This document shows, in pieces, positions 50,434 through 58,454 of a stretch of 62,709 bases of DNA; positions within the stretch are counted from its first letter, which is position 1; each line of letters opens with the position of its first letter. The DNA is from Elusimicrobiota bacterium. GTDB taxonomy: Bacteria; Elusimicrobiota; Elusimicrobia; UBA1565; UBA9628. The position numbers and the translations under genes were made by a program. The DNA lies in NCBI GenBank assembly GCA_016234805.1, contig JACRNU010000043.1:1-62709 (forward strand). Reading direction: 5' to 3'. The notes under the pieces were generated by a model that worked only from the letters and a program-made list of their open reading frames with translations, was not told the origin of the DNA and ran no database searches.

Positions 50434-51317
50434 AGGTGGGTCCGGAAGAAGGTCGCCACCCTCTCCTCGTATTCCAGCTGGGCCTTGGCGCGGCATTCGC
50501 CGTGCCCGGCCCCCGGCACGATCCAGAGGCTCTTGGGCTGGCCCGCGGCCTCGAAGAGGGGCACGACGTCCTCCTGCGGCATGAGCTCGTCGAGCGCGCC
50601 GCCGATGATGAAGACCGGCCTCGGCGCGATCCGCGGTATGAAGGCGATCGGGCTGTATCCGTCGACCTCCGGGATCCCGACCCGCCACCTCAGCATGAGG
50701 AGGGTGATCAGGACCATGGGGAAATAGGGCATCCTGAGGTTGTTCCAGGCCCAGCGCCGCACCACGTTCCGGTAGTCGGGGAATGGGCTTTCCAACACCG
50801 CGGCCTTGATCTCGGGGTGCTTGGGCATGGAGAGGATGGCGACCGCCGCTCCCATGGACATGCCGAAGACGCCCAGGCGTTTGAGCGCGGAGGGGCGGTT
50901 CTGCTTAAGGAAGCCGATGGCGGCCTCGAAGTCGATGGTCTCGAGACAGCCGATGGTCGTGACGCGGCCCTCGCTCTCGCCGTGGGAGCGGTTGTCGAGG
51001 TAGAGCAGGTTGAACCCCGCCGTCTTGTTGAGGAAGTAGGAACGCTCGAGGAGATAGCCCTTGTTGTCGCCCCAGCCGTGGCACATGATGAGCGTGCGGT
51101 CCGAGCCCGTCTGGGAGGGGATGAACCAGCCCTTGAGGGCCACTCCGTCCGAGGTGGAGAAGGAGACCTTCTCGTAGGGCAGGCCGTAGGCCTCCGGGAA
51201 GATCAGCAGGGGCGATTTGTCGGGCGGGTGCATGATGATGCCCGCGCCCCAGTAAGCGGCCCCGAGCATGAGGCTCGCGCTGAGGATGACCGCGGCCGCG
51301 ACCCAGAAGATCGTCAT
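50430..51317 (-). CDS. Membrane-anchored alpha/beta hydrolase
   Basis: 295 residues. N-terminal helix VAAAVILSASLMLGAAYWGA; then an alpha/beta-hydrolase core with oxyanion region MCHGWGDNKG, nucleophile Ser in GMSMGAAVA (about 155), acid Asp in GGALDELMP and catalytic His in GAGHGECRA. Resembles the bacterial abhydrolase (BEM46-like) group of uncertain substrate. Separated from panB by 18 bases and tied to panC through the micro-ORF, but no biochemical link to pantothenate is known. Confidence 0.9.
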   Translation of the reverse strand: MTIFWVAAAVILSASLMLGAAYWGAGIIMHPPDKSPLLIFPEAYGLPYEKVSFSTSDGVALKGWFIPSQTGSDRTLIMCHGWGDNKGYLLERSYFLNKTAGFNLLYLDNRSHGESEGRVTTIGCLETIDFEAAIGFLKQNRPSALKRLGVFGMSMGAAVAILSMPKHPEIKAAVLESPFPDYRNVVRRWAWNNLRMPYFPMVLITLLMLRWRVGIPEVDGYSPIAFIPRIAPRPVFIIGGALDELMPQEDVVPLFEAAGQPKSLWIVPGAGHGECRAKAQLEYEERVATFFRTHL

Positions 51318-51335
51318 GGCTCGAGCGGAGCGCTC

Positions 51336-52187
51336 TCAGCCCCGGACACCGTCTTTGCTGTCCTTGCTCGGGGTGCCTTTGTGGTGCTCAGGGCCGGGGA
51401 AGACCCCTTCGCGCACCTCCCGGCAGTACTGGGCCGCGGCCGCGGCCGCGATCGGCCGCAGGTCGCAGTAGCGCTTGACGAAGGAGAAGGGGGCTCCGCC
51501 GGTCAGCCCCAGCATGTCGTCCGTCACGAGGATCTGGCCGTCGCAGTGCGGGCCCGCGCCGATGCCGATGACGGGGATGGAGAGCTTGCGCGTGATGACG
51601 CGCGCCAGGTCCGCGGGCACGCATTCGAGCACCAGGGCGAAGACGCCGGCCGCCTCCAGCACCTTGGCGTCCGTGACCATCTTCTCCGCGTCGTCCGCCT
51701 TGCGGCCCTGGATCTTGTAGCCGCCCAGGCGGTGGATCGCCTGCGGGGTCAGGCCCAGGTGCCCCATGACCGGGACGTGGACGCGGTCGAGCTCCTTGAC
51801 CGTGGGGGCGATCTCCATGCCGCCTTCGAGCTTGACGGCCTCGGCGCCGCCTTCCTTGATGAGCCGGCCCGCGTTGCGGGCCGCCTCCGTGGGGTCGAGC
51901 TCGTAGGTGAGGTAGGGCATATCGGCCACGAGGAGCGGCCGCCGCTGGGCCCGGCCAAGGCCGCGGCCGACCGCCTTGACATGGTGGAGGATGTCATCGA
52001 GCGTGACCGGGATGGTGTTCTCGTAGCCGAGCTTGACCATGCCCACGGAATCGCCCACGAGCACGATGTCGACGCCCGCCTCCTCCAGCAGGCCCGCGGT
52101 CTGGCAGTCGTAAGCCGTCAGGGCCGCGATCTTGACGCCCCGGCGCTTGAGCTCGGAGAGCCCCGTGGTGGTGACTTTATCCTTCAC
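51336..52187 (-). CDS. panB: 3-methyl-2-oxobutanoate hydroxymethyltransferase (ketopantoate hydroxymethyltransferase)
   Basis: 283 residues starting at GTG (52187). Barrel motifs are intact: IAALTAYDCQTAGLLEEAGV, DIVLVGDSVGMVKLGYENTI with metal-binding Asp, VADMPYLTYELD, VKLEGGMEIAPTV, MGHLGLTPQAIHRLGGYKIQ, and FALVLECVPADLA and GIGAGPHCDGQILV. It transfers a hydroxymethyl group from methylene-THF to alpha-ketoisovalerate, the first committed step to pantothenate. It lies 32 bases downstream of dapL. Confidence 0.96.
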   Translation of the reverse strand: MKDKVTTTGLSELKRRGVKIAALTAYDCQTAGLLEEAGVDIVLVGDSVGMVKLGYENTIPVTLDDILHHVKAVGRGLGRAQRRPLLVADMPYLTYELDPTEAARNAGRLIKEGGAEAVKLEGGMEIAPTVKELDRVHVPVMGHLGLTPQAIHRLGGYKIQGRKADDAEKMVTDAKVLEAAGVFALVLECVPADLARVITRKLSIPVIGIGAGPHCDGQILVTDDMLGLTGGAPFSFVKRYCDLRPIAAAAAAQYCREVREGVFPGPEHHKGTPSKDSKDGVRG

Positions 52188-52193
52188 GACTGC

Positions 52194-52202
52194 ATCCTAA
52201 CA
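52194..52202 (-). promoter_or_regulatory. Possible extended -10 of panB
   Basis: Minus strand TGTTAGGAT ends six bases before the panB GTG at 52187. No convincing -35. It would allow panB expression apart from the dap genes. Confidence 0.35.
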
Positions 52203-52219
52203 GATTTCAATGCCGTCCT

Positions 52220-53413
52220 TCACCATCGGATCCGGCTGACCCTGGCAAAAGCCTCGGCGAGCCGGTCCTCGTTCACCGTGAGGGCGAACCTGATCCAGCC
52301 TTCTCCGCCCCTGCCGAAGCCGCTGCCCGGCGTGGCGAGCACGCCCGCCTCGTCGAGGAGCCTCTCGGCGCAGGCCGCGCTCGCCATGCCGCCCGGGGTC
52401 CGGCACCAGAGATAGAAGGTGGCGGCGCTCGGGAACACGTTCCAGCCCGAGGCCTCGAGCAGGGGCACGGCCAGCTTTTTCCGGCGGGTGACGCGATCCC
52501 TCATGGCGTCGGCCGCGGAGTCGCCCCTGGTCAGCGCGGCGATGGCGGCCCGCTGGACCGCGGAGAAGACCCCGGAATCAAGGTTGCTCTTGACCGCTGC
52601 CAGGGCGTCCACGGCCCTGGGGCTGCCGCAGGCCCAGCCCACGCGCCAACCGGTCATGTTGAAGGTCTTGGACAGGGAATGGAACTCGATGGCGCAGTCC
52701 ATGGCTCCGGGCCTGGACAGCAGGCTCGGAGGCCTTTTCCCGTCGAGGAAAGCCTCGGCGTAAGCCGCGTCGTGGGCGAGCCAGGCTCCGCCGCGGCCGG
52801 CCCAGCTTATCGCTTCGTCGAACATCGCCGGGGACGTGGTCGCGCCCGTGGGGTTGTTCGGATAGTTCATGAACAGCACGCTGTTCCTGGGACGGCGGCC
52901 CCTGGCCAGCTCCTTGCATCCGAAGTCCGGGAGGAACCCCTGTCTTTCCCTGAGCGGGTAGGAGACGGTCCTGCTGCCTGCCAGGACCGCTGCCGCGGAA
53001 TAGACCGGGTAGCCGATGTCCGGGGCGTACACGGTCCCGCCCGGGCCGGCCAGGGCCACGGGCAGGTGTCCGATGCCTTCCTTCGAGCCGATGAGGGCGA
53101 TGATCTCCGTGGCCGGGTCGAGCCGGACCCCGTACTTCCGCGCCATGAAGCCCGCGACCGCCTGCCGGAACCCGGGCGAGCCCCGGCCCTCGGGATAGCG
53201 GTGGAGGGATGCGTCGCGCAACGCCCGGGCCATCTCGGAGACGATGAAGCCCGGGGTCGGCAGGTCCGGGTCGCCGATCCCGAGGCTGATGATGTCCTTG
53301 CCGCGGGCCGCGGCCGCGGCCTTCTTGCGGTCGAGCGCGACGAAGAGGTACGGAGGCAGGAGGGAGAGGGCCGGATTGACCGGGTGAAGCCGGCGCGGCC
53401 GGCGGCGCTTCAT
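52220..53413 (-). CDS. dapL: PLP aminotransferase, probable LL-diaminopimelate aminotransferase
   Basis: 397 residues from the ATG at 53413 (ATGA with upstream gene). Class I/II fold with IISLGIGDPDLPTPGFIVSE, HRYPEGRGSPGFRQAVAGFM, FMNYPNNPTGA and PLP-lysine motif HSLSKTFNMTGWRVGWACG. These match DapL-type enzymes, which convert tetrahydrodipicolinate directly to LL-diaminopimelate. Context supports this: dapB is one gene upstream. Other aminotransferases of this fold share the motifs, so the specific name is a strong inference. Confidence 0.85.
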   Translation of the reverse strand: MKRRRPRRLHPVNPALSLLPPYLFVALDRKKAAAAARGKDIISLGIGDPDLPTPGFIVSEMARALRDASLHRYPEGRGSPGFRQAVAGFMARKYGVRLDPATEIIALIGSKEGIGHLPVALAGPGGTVYAPDIGYPVYSAAAVLAGSRTVSYPLRERQGFLPDFGCKELARGRRPRNSVLFMNYPNNPTGATTSPAMFDEAISWAGRGGAWLAHDAAYAEAFLDGKRPPSLLSRPGAMDCAIEFHSLSKTFNMTGWRVGWACGSPRAVDALAAVKSNLDSGVFSAVQRAAIAALTRGDSAADAMRDRVTRRKKLAVPLLEASGWNVFPSAATFYLWCRTPGGMASAACAERLLDEAGVLATPGSGFGRGGEGWIRFALTVNEDRLAEAFARVSRIRW

Positions 53414-53781
53414 GTGCCGCGGCCGGCGGTCTTGCGGTAGGCGCTCAGCAGGATGAAGAGCACCATCACCAGCATCAGGAGCGCGGAGAGATTGCCCCGC
53501 CATCCCTCGAAGGCGCCCATGGCGGCCGGCCCGCAGCAGCCGTAATCGGCGAGCGTCTTGTCCGTCAGGAGCACCGAGAGGGCCGGTCCGACCTTGGCCG
53601 GCAGGCCTCCCTCGAAGACGAGCAGGGTCCAGAGGAGCCAATAGAGGGCTCCGGCCGCGGCCATGCATCCCACGAGGACCCCGGCCAGGTGGACCGGGTC
53701 GTAGCGCGGCTCGGCCGGGTCGTCGTCCTCGCGGAGGATGTCCCCCGCGCTCTTGAGCAAGCCGCGCCAGCCTTGGGTCAT
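53410..53781 (-). CDS. Small membrane protein, function unknown
   Basis: 123 residues from the ATG at 53781, in ATGA overlap with dapB and overlapping dapL downstream. Two hydrophobic helices (LVGCMAAAGALYWLLWTLLV and LSALLMLVMVLFILLSAYRK), with a CCGP between them. No family recognised. Its place in the dap operon may only reflect cotranscription. Confidence 0.65.
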   Translation of the reverse strand: MTQGWRGLLKSAGDILREDDDPAEPRYDPVHLAGVLVGCMAAAGALYWLLWTLLVFEGGLPAKVGPALSVLLTDKTLADYGCCGPAAMGAFEGWRGNLSALLMLVMVLFILLSAYRKTAGRGT

Positions 53782-54503
53782 AGGCCCAGCATGTCCCGCA
53801 TGCCGTAGAGGCCGGGCTTGCGGCCCTTGATCCACAGGGCCGCTTCCAGCGCGCCGTGGGCGAAGAGGTCGCGGGAGTGGGCGCGATGCGTCAGCTCGAG
53901 GCGCTCGTGCGGCCCCGCCAGGGTGAGGGTGTGCTCGCCGATGATGTCTCCCATCCTCTGGCTGACGGTCGGGACCTCCTGGCCGGATCCCCGCGCCTCC
54001 TGGATCCTCTTGGCCAGGGCCAGGGCCGTGCCCGAGGGCGCGTCCTTCTTCATGCTGTGGTGGGACTCGCTGATGGAGGCCTCGTAGCCCGGAAGGACCG
54101 AAGCCGCGATGGCGGCCAGGTGGAACATGAGGTTGACGCCAGGGCTCATGTTGGGTGAGAGCAGGAGGGGGATGGCGCGGCTCGAGGTCCGCATCTGGGC
54201 CGACTGCACCGTGTTGAAGCCCGTGGACCCGACCACGGCTGCGACCTTGGCCTTGGCCGCCGCGGCCGCGACGCGCACCGAGGCCTCGGCGGAGGTGAAG
54301 TCGATCACGACGTCGGCCTTGGCCAGGGCCCCGGGGAGCGCCGATGCGCCGAACACGCCTTCAGGGAGGGGGGAACCCGGCTGAGGGTCCTGGTCCACCC
54401 GGGCGACGACCCGGAAGCGCTTGTCAGCGCCGGCAAGGGACACGACCTTCATCCCCATCTTTCCGAGAGCTCCGCACACGACGATGTTCAACGGTTTAGC
54501 CAT
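53778..54503 (-). CDS. dapB: 4-hydroxy-tetrahydrodipicolinate reductase
   Basis: 241 residues. NAD(P)-binding opening NIVVCGALGKMGMKVVSLAG, VVIDFTSAEASVRVAAAAAK, VVGSTGFNTVQ and the C-terminal signature ISESHHSMKKDAPSGTALAL, with its His and Lys, are present. It reduces hydroxy-tetrahydrodipicolinate in the lysine/DAP pathway, feeding dapL two genes downstream. The region before the start holds an inverted REP-like repeat. Confidence 0.96.
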   Translation of the reverse strand: MAKPLNIVVCGALGKMGMKVVSLAGADKRFRVVARVDQDPQPGSPLPEGVFGASALPGALAKADVVIDFTSAEASVRVAAAAAKAKVAAVVGSTGFNTVQSAQMRTSSRAIPLLLSPNMSPGVNLMFHLAAIAASVLPGYEASISESHHSMKKDAPSGTALALAKRIQEARGSGQEVPTVSQRMGDIIGEHTLTLAGPHERLELTHRAHSRDLFAHGALEAALWIKGRKPGLYGMRDMLGL

Positions 54504-54515
54504 TGGGTGCCTATG

Positions 54516-54568
54516 CTGGTGTCAGACGTTAAGAAACGAAGGCTTCACCCCTTAACGTCTGACCCCAG
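54516..54568. repeat. REP-like inverted repeat between dapB and the zinc-ribbon gene
   Basis: Arms 54516-54533 (CTGGTGTCAGACGTTAAG) and 54551-54568 (CTTAACGTCTGACCCCAG) pair over 18 bp with one mismatch around a 17-base loop. The GGTGTCAG core is shared with the repeat next to the RAYT-like gene at 14430. Confidence 0.65.
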
Positions 54569-54587
54569 TGTACAAAATCTCGCGCCG

Positions 54588-54596
54588 TGCTAGAAT
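54588..54596 (+). promoter_or_regulatory. Extended -10 promoter of the zinc-ribbon gene
   Basis: TGCTAGAAT, followed by AGGAGGAG (54611-54618) and the ATG at 54622; unlike most promoters here it leaves a normal leader with a Shine-Dalgarno. Confidence 0.5.
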
Positions 54597-54621
54597 ATGG
54601 GACCCCAACGAGGAGGAGCCC

Positions 54622-55046
54622 ATGAACTGCCCGAAATGTCCGAGCCGCAGCCTGGAGCGAGTCAGCGTCGCGTTCAAGGACCGCAGCGTGCCCGGGCCTG
54701 ACGGGACCATGAAGAAGCTCGACGTTGAGCGGTGCCCCTCCTGCGGAGGAGTATGGTTCGACCTCGACGAGCTCGCCGTCTACCTTGACTCGGGAGCCAC
54801 GGTGCCGGCGTCCGCGACCGCGGTCCCGGACCCGGCGCACGACGCCAAGTCCGGGTCCTGCCCCCCCAATGCGGGGTGTCGCTCAAGCGCGCGCCTGCCC
54901 CGAGCAATCCCCGGATCATCGTGGACCGGTGCGCCCAGTGCGCCGGGACCTGGGTGGACGGCGCGGAGCTTGAGAAAGCCTCGGGCAAGGACCTTCCTCT
55001 TAACGAGAGGCTCAAGGCCATGTTCGGGGACCTCGGCAAAGGGTAA
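54622..55046 (+). CDS. zf-TFIIB-type zinc-ribbon protein, reading frame broken at a C7 tract
   Basis: The intact N-terminal half has the zinc-ribbon pairs CPKCPSRSLERV and CPSCGGVWFDLDELA, the zf-TFIIB family pattern. At 54861-54867 seven C residues throw the frame off. Removing two would give CPQCGVSLKRAPAPSNPRII and CAQCAGTWVDGAELEKASGK, an ideal second zinc ribbon, ending in the TAA at 55044 (about 140 residues). Mutation, assembly error or slippage could explain it. Role unknown; such proteins often sit near nucleic-acid genes, and a DEAD-box helicase follows. Confidence 0.7.
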
Positions 55047-55047
55047 A

Positions 55048-55056
55048 TGCTACAAT
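55048..55056 (+). promoter_or_regulatory. Extended -10 promoter of the DEAD-box helicase gene
   Basis: TGCTACAAT, five bases before the ATG at 55062. It overlaps the region just after the zinc-ribbon stop and favours 55062 over the ATG at 55047 as start; predicted leaderless. Confidence 0.55.
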
Positions 55057-55061
55057 GCTCG

Positions 55062-56444
55062 ATGGGTTTTGACCGTTTTCAGCTCCACCCCGACATCGCC
55101 TCTGGCCTCAAGGCCATGGGCTATCAGACTCCCACCCCGATCCAGCGCGACGCCATCCCGCATCTGCTCAATCGCCGCGACCTCTTGGGCCTGGCACAGA
55201 CAGGGACCGGCAAGACCGCGGCCTTTGCCCTGCCCATCCTTCAGCGCCTGACGACCGGGCCGCGCGGCAAGGCGCGCGCCCTGGTGCTCGCGCCCACGCG
55301 CGAGCTGGCGGAGCAGATCCGCGGCGCGTTCCAGGACCTCGGGGGGCGCACGCCCATCCGCGCTGCGAGCGTTTATGGAGGCGTCGGGATGGGCCCTCAG
55401 ATCAAGGCTCTCGCCGGCCGCGCCGAGATCATCGTGGCCTGCCCGGGCCGCCTCCTCGACCTCATGGGCCAGGGCTGCGCCGACCTCTCGGGAGTCGAGC
55501 TCCTCGTGATCGACGAGGCGGACCAGATGTTCGACATGGGCTTTCTCCCGTCGATCAGGAAGATCCTCGCCCGGCTGCCCAAGACGCGCCAGACCATGCT
55601 GTTCTCCGCGACCATGCCCGACGAGATCCGGGGCCTGGCCCACGAGTGCCTCCGCGACCCCGTCACCGTGCAGATCGACCACACCGTGCCCCTGACGACC
55701 GTCTCGCACGCGCTCTATCCCGTGCGCGAGCACCTGAAGACCGAGCTCCTGGTCGAGCTCATCCGCCGCGCCGGGTCCGGCTCGGTGCTCGTGTTCACGC
55801 GCACGAAGCACCGCGCCAAGAAGCTCGGCAAGAAGGTCCTTGACGCTGGCTTCGCCGCCTCCTCGCTCCAAGGCAACCTCTCCCAGAACCAGCGCCGCCA
55901 CGCCATGGACGGCTTCCGGGACGGCACCTTCCAGGTGCTCGTCGCCACCGACATCGCGGCTCGCGGCATCGACATCTCCGAGATCACCCACGTCATCAAC
56001 TACGACGTGCCCGTGACCCCCGAGCTCTACACCCACCGCATCGGCCGCACCGGCCGCGCGGCCAAGACCGGCGACGCCTACACCCTGGTGACCGAGGCCG
56101 ACGCAGACATCATCCGCGCGGTCGAGCGCCGCCTCGGCCGGCCCATCGAGCGCCGCCGCGTGGAAGGCTTCGACTATCACAAGGCCGCGGAGCCGGGGGG
56201 CGGCTTGTCGTCGAGGACTCCCCGTCACGGGCTGGTGCCTGCCCACGGACGTTCTCACGCGCCGGCCCATCGGTCGACCCATGTGCCGGGGCACGGGCAT
56301 GCTCCCGCGCCGACGCACGGCCCCGGACCGAGGCCGGCATCCACTCCGGGCCACAAGCCAGCGGGCACGCACTCCTCTGCCGGGGGATCTCCTCACAAGT
56401 TCCCTGCCCGTCCGTTCTGGCGCCGCCGCCGCAGGCCACGCTGA
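55062..56444 (+). CDS. DEAD-box RNA helicase (RhlE/DbpA-like) with His/Pro/Gly-rich tail
   Basis: 460 residues. Conserved motifs: Q motif GYQTPTPIQRDAIP, Walker A AQTGTGKTAAF, PTRELAEQI, DEAD box VIDEADQMFDMGF, SATMP, VATDIAARGIDI and HRIGRTGR. The core ends near 380. The C-terminal tail (HGRSHAPAHRSTHVPGHGHA) is His/Pro/Gly-rich, then ends WRRRRRPR, a basic RNA-binding type tail. Such helicases remodel RNA in ribosome assembly or mRNA decay; the exact subfamily is not assigned. Confidence 0.95.
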   Translation: MGFDRFQLHPDIASGLKAMGYQTPTPIQRDAIPHLLNRRDLLGLAQTGTGKTAAFALPILQRLTTGPRGKARALVLAPTRELAEQIRGAFQDLGGRTPIRAASVYGGVGMGPQIKALAGRAEIIVACPGRLLDLMGQGCADLSGVELLVIDEADQMFDMGFLPSIRKILARLPKTRQTMLFSATMPDEIRGLAHECLRDPVTVQIDHTVPLTTVSHALYPVREHLKTELLVELIRRAGSGSVLVFTRTKHRAKKLGKKVLDAGFAASSLQGNLSQNQRRHAMDGFRDGTFQVLVATDIAARGIDISEITHVINYDVPVTPELYTHRIGRTGRAAKTGDAYTLVTEADADIIRAVERRLGRPIERRRVEGFDYHKAAEPGGGLSSRTPRHGLVPAHGRSHAPAHRSTHVPGHGHAPAPTHGPGPRPASTPGHKPAGTHSSAGGSPHKFPARPFWRRRRRPR

Positions 56445-56491
56445 TCCCCTCTCAGCGCGCTGCTGGCCGAGGGTTATCCACTCTGGAGGGA

Positions 56492-56566
56492 TGGTGCCCC
56501 CTACGGGAATCGAACCCGTGTTTTCACCTTGAAAGGGTGGTGTCCTAACCGTTAGACGAAGGGGGC
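56492..56566 (-). tRNA. tRNA-Glu (anticodon UUC)
   Basis: Full cloverleaf on the minus strand: acceptor GCCCCCT/AGGGGGC, D-loop region TAACGGTTAGGA, anticodon loop CTTTCAA, T-loop GGTTCGATTCC and encoded CCA. Six bases separate it from the tRNA-Lys gene. Confidence 0.95.
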
Positions 56567-56571
56567 GGTTT

Positions 56572-56644
56572 TGAGCCCGGTGGGATTCGAACCCACGACC
56601 CCACGCTTAAAAGGCGTGTGCTCTACCAACTGAGCTACGAGCTC
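56572..56644 (-). tRNA. tRNA-Lys (anticodon UUU)
   Basis: Acceptor GAGCTCG/CGGGCTC, D-arm AGCTCAGTTGGTAGAGC, anticodon loop CTTTTAA, T-loop GGTTCGAATCC; CCA not encoded. The two tRNAs lie close together on one strand and probably share the promoter just upstream. Confidence 0.95.
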
Positions 56645-56655
56645 CGGAACATCCT

Positions 56656-56664
56656 ATTCTATCA
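56656..56664 (-). promoter_or_regulatory. Possible promoter of the tRNA pair
   Basis: Minus strand TGATAGAAT ends 11 bases before the tRNA-Lys 5' end. No clear -35. Confidence 0.4.
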
Positions 56665-56716
56665 AACAATCAATCGCGGCGGACGATTCCCGGCGGAGAC
56701 TCTTGCGCGGCCGCGG

Positions 56717-57277
56717 TCAGTAGACGGCTTCCCACTCGCGGGTGGTGATGTTGAACTCGACCCTGCGGTTGAGCGCCCTTCCTTTATCCGAGGTGTCCTT
56801 GGTCATGGGGCGGCGCTTGCCGTAGCCGATGACCTTGATGTAGTCGGGGAAGACGCCGCGGGAGGAGAGGTAGGTCTTGACCGCGCGTCCGCGCTCAGCC
56901 GAGAGCCAGTCGTTGTACTCGTCGGAGCCGACGTCGTCCGTGTGTCCTTCGATGACGACCTTGAGGTCCTCGTAGCGGTTGATGATCTCCGCGATCTTGT
57001 CGAGGACCTGGTAGGAGCTCGGCAGGAGCACGGCCTTGTCGAACTCGAACTCCACCGGAGGGATCCTGTGGGTCCGGGCCATTTCCAGGACGGATTGGAG
57101 CTCGAGCCGGGCGCGGCGCTCGCTCTCCGCGGTCAGGGGGTCTCCGCGGCGCGGCGCGGCGCAACCGGACAGGGAGACAGCGCAGAGGGACAGGGAGGCG
57201 GCGAGGAAAGCCGCGGCAGCGAGCGCCGGGGCGCGGTCAAGGCCGGAGGCCGGGGCGCGGCGCGGGGGCAACGGCAT
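56717..57277 (-). CDS. OmpA/Pal-family peptidoglycan-associated lipoprotein
   Basis: 186 residues from the ATG at 57277; an ATG at 57295 overlapping the amidase stop is possible. Lipoprotein signal with lipobox LSGC (LSLCAVSLSGCAAPRRG). The OmpA-like C-terminal domain shows VEFEFDKAVLLPSSYQVLDK, VVIEGHTDDVGSDEYNDWLS and RALNRRVEFNITTRE. It binds diaminopimelate-containing peptidoglycan and anchors the outer membrane. Its pairing with an amidase fits cell-envelope maintenance. Confidence 0.92.
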   Translation of the reverse strand: MPLPPRRAPASGLDRAPALAAAAFLAASLSLCAVSLSGCAAPRRGDPLTAESERRARLELQSVLEMARTHRIPPVEFEFDKAVLLPSSYQVLDKIAEIINRYEDLKVVIEGHTDDVGSDEYNDWLSAERGRAVKTYLSSRGVFPDYIKVIGYGKRRPMTKDTSDKGRALNRRVEFNITTREWEAVY

Positions 57278-57288
57278 GGAGTCCTGGC

Positions 57289-58359
57289 CTACCATCCGGT
57301 GAAGGGCCTTGCGAAGTCGAAGCGCCTGACGCGCGCCGGGGCCCCGGGGAGTTCCGGCGCCGTGGGGCCCGGCGGAGGCACGGGCTCGGCCGCCGCCTTG
57401 CGGAGGTCGGGCAGGCGGGAGTAGATGTTGTCGCCTGGGCAGTCGGTCTTGCCGAGGTCGCGGTGCCCGACGAGGGTCTCCGGCGCGATGCCGTAGGCCT
57501 CGTCGAGCCAGCGGATGAGCTCGACCGCGGCCTTGAGCTGCGCGGGCGAGGGCTGGTCGTTGATGGGCGGGTGGTAGTTGCCCATGAAGGAGATGCCGAT
57601 GTTGCCCGTGTTGTGGCTGAGGACGTGCGCGCCGACGACATTCTCGGGCCTGCCCTGGAAGAGCCGGCCCGCGCCGTCGATGAGGAAGTGGTAGCCGATG
57701 TCGTTCCATCCGCGGCCGGCCTGGTGGTAGCGCTGGATGAGACGCATCTCGGAACGCGCGTCCTCGAGGGTCTCGGGCTGGGCGCCCGCGGTGTTGTGGA
57801 TGGTGATGCGCGAGGGGGTCGTCAGGGTGTAATCGTACTTGGGCGGCGCGGCGTTCCACTCCTGCCGCGTCTCCACGTCCGGCTTGCCCGGCCTGGTGGA
57901 GAGGTCGACCCGCGAGGGGGTGACCACCACGGGTTCGCGGGCTCTGAGGAACGCTTCGATCTCGAAGATGTCGATGACGCGCGAGGGGGGGACGCCTCGG
58001 TTGACGAGGCGCAGGTGGACCGAAGTCCCGGCGGTCCCGGCCAGGCGGAACTTGCCCCAGAAGCGTCCGTTGGAGAAGGTCTCGATCTCCGGGCCGACCC
58101 AGGGGCCCCAAGCGGCGCCGAGGCCTGCGCGCGCCTCGAACCCGACACCGGCTTGAGTGCGGCCGTGGAAGAGGATGGAGTCGAACGCCGCGGGAAGCGG
58201 CATGCTCGGGCCCGTGTCGTGGATGACGTCGCCGGGCCGCGAGAGAGCGGGGACGACGATCCTGCGCGCCGTCGTCGTTCCTTTGAAGTAGACCTGCATC
58301 CCCTGGTCCGCGGCGAAGGCCGAGGAGGCTGCGAGGAGGATGGGCAGGAGCGACGCCAT
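57289..58359 (-). CDS. Secreted N-acetylmuramoyl-L-alanine amidase (PGRP/Amidase_2 type)
   Basis: 356 residues. Signal peptide LLPILLAASSAFAADQG; an unrecognised N-terminal beta domain of about 150 residues; then the PGRP-type amidase domain with zinc ligands in RITIHNTAG, VLSHNTGNIGISFMG and VGHRDLGKTDCPGDNIYSRL, and DIGYHFLIDGAGRLFQGRP. It cleaves the lactyl-peptide bond of peptidoglycan in the periplasm. Followed in the operon by the Pal-like lipoprotein; divergent from murB. Confidence 0.92.
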   Translation of the reverse strand: MASLLPILLAASSAFAADQGMQVYFKGTTTARRIVVPALSRPGDVIHDTGPSMPLPAAFDSILFHGRTQAGVGFEARAGLGAAWGPWVGPEIETFSNGRFWGKFRLAGTAGTSVHLRLVNRGVPPSRVIDIFEIEAFLRAREPVVVTPSRVDLSTRPGKPDVETRQEWNAAPPKYDYTLTTPSRITIHNTAGAQPETLEDARSEMRLIQRYHQAGRGWNDIGYHFLIDGAGRLFQGRPENVVGAHVLSHNTGNIGISFMGNYHPPINDQPSPAQLKAAVELIRWLDEAYGIAPETLVGHRDLGKTDCPGDNIYSRLPDLRKAAAEPVPPPGPTAPELPGAPARVRRFDFARPFTGW

Positions 58360-58365
58360 GGTTGA

Positions 58366-58374
58366 ATTATATCA
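58366..58374 (-). promoter_or_regulatory. Extended -10 promoter of the amidase gene
   Basis: Minus strand TGATATAAT, six bases before the ATG at 58359; predicted leaderless. Confidence 0.6.
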
Positions 58375-58407
58375 CGAAGGAGGCGGCTTTGAGCCTTCCG
58401 AAAATCC

Positions 58408-58413
58408 TACAAT
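58408..58413 (+). promoter_or_regulatory. Possible -10 of the murB-fts operon
   Basis: TACAAT lies 41 bases before the murB ATG at 58455. No clear -35. Confidence 0.35.
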
Positions 58414-58454
58414 GGGGAAGGGCGCCGGGCCTTCGGGGGACGGCGCCGCGCGCC

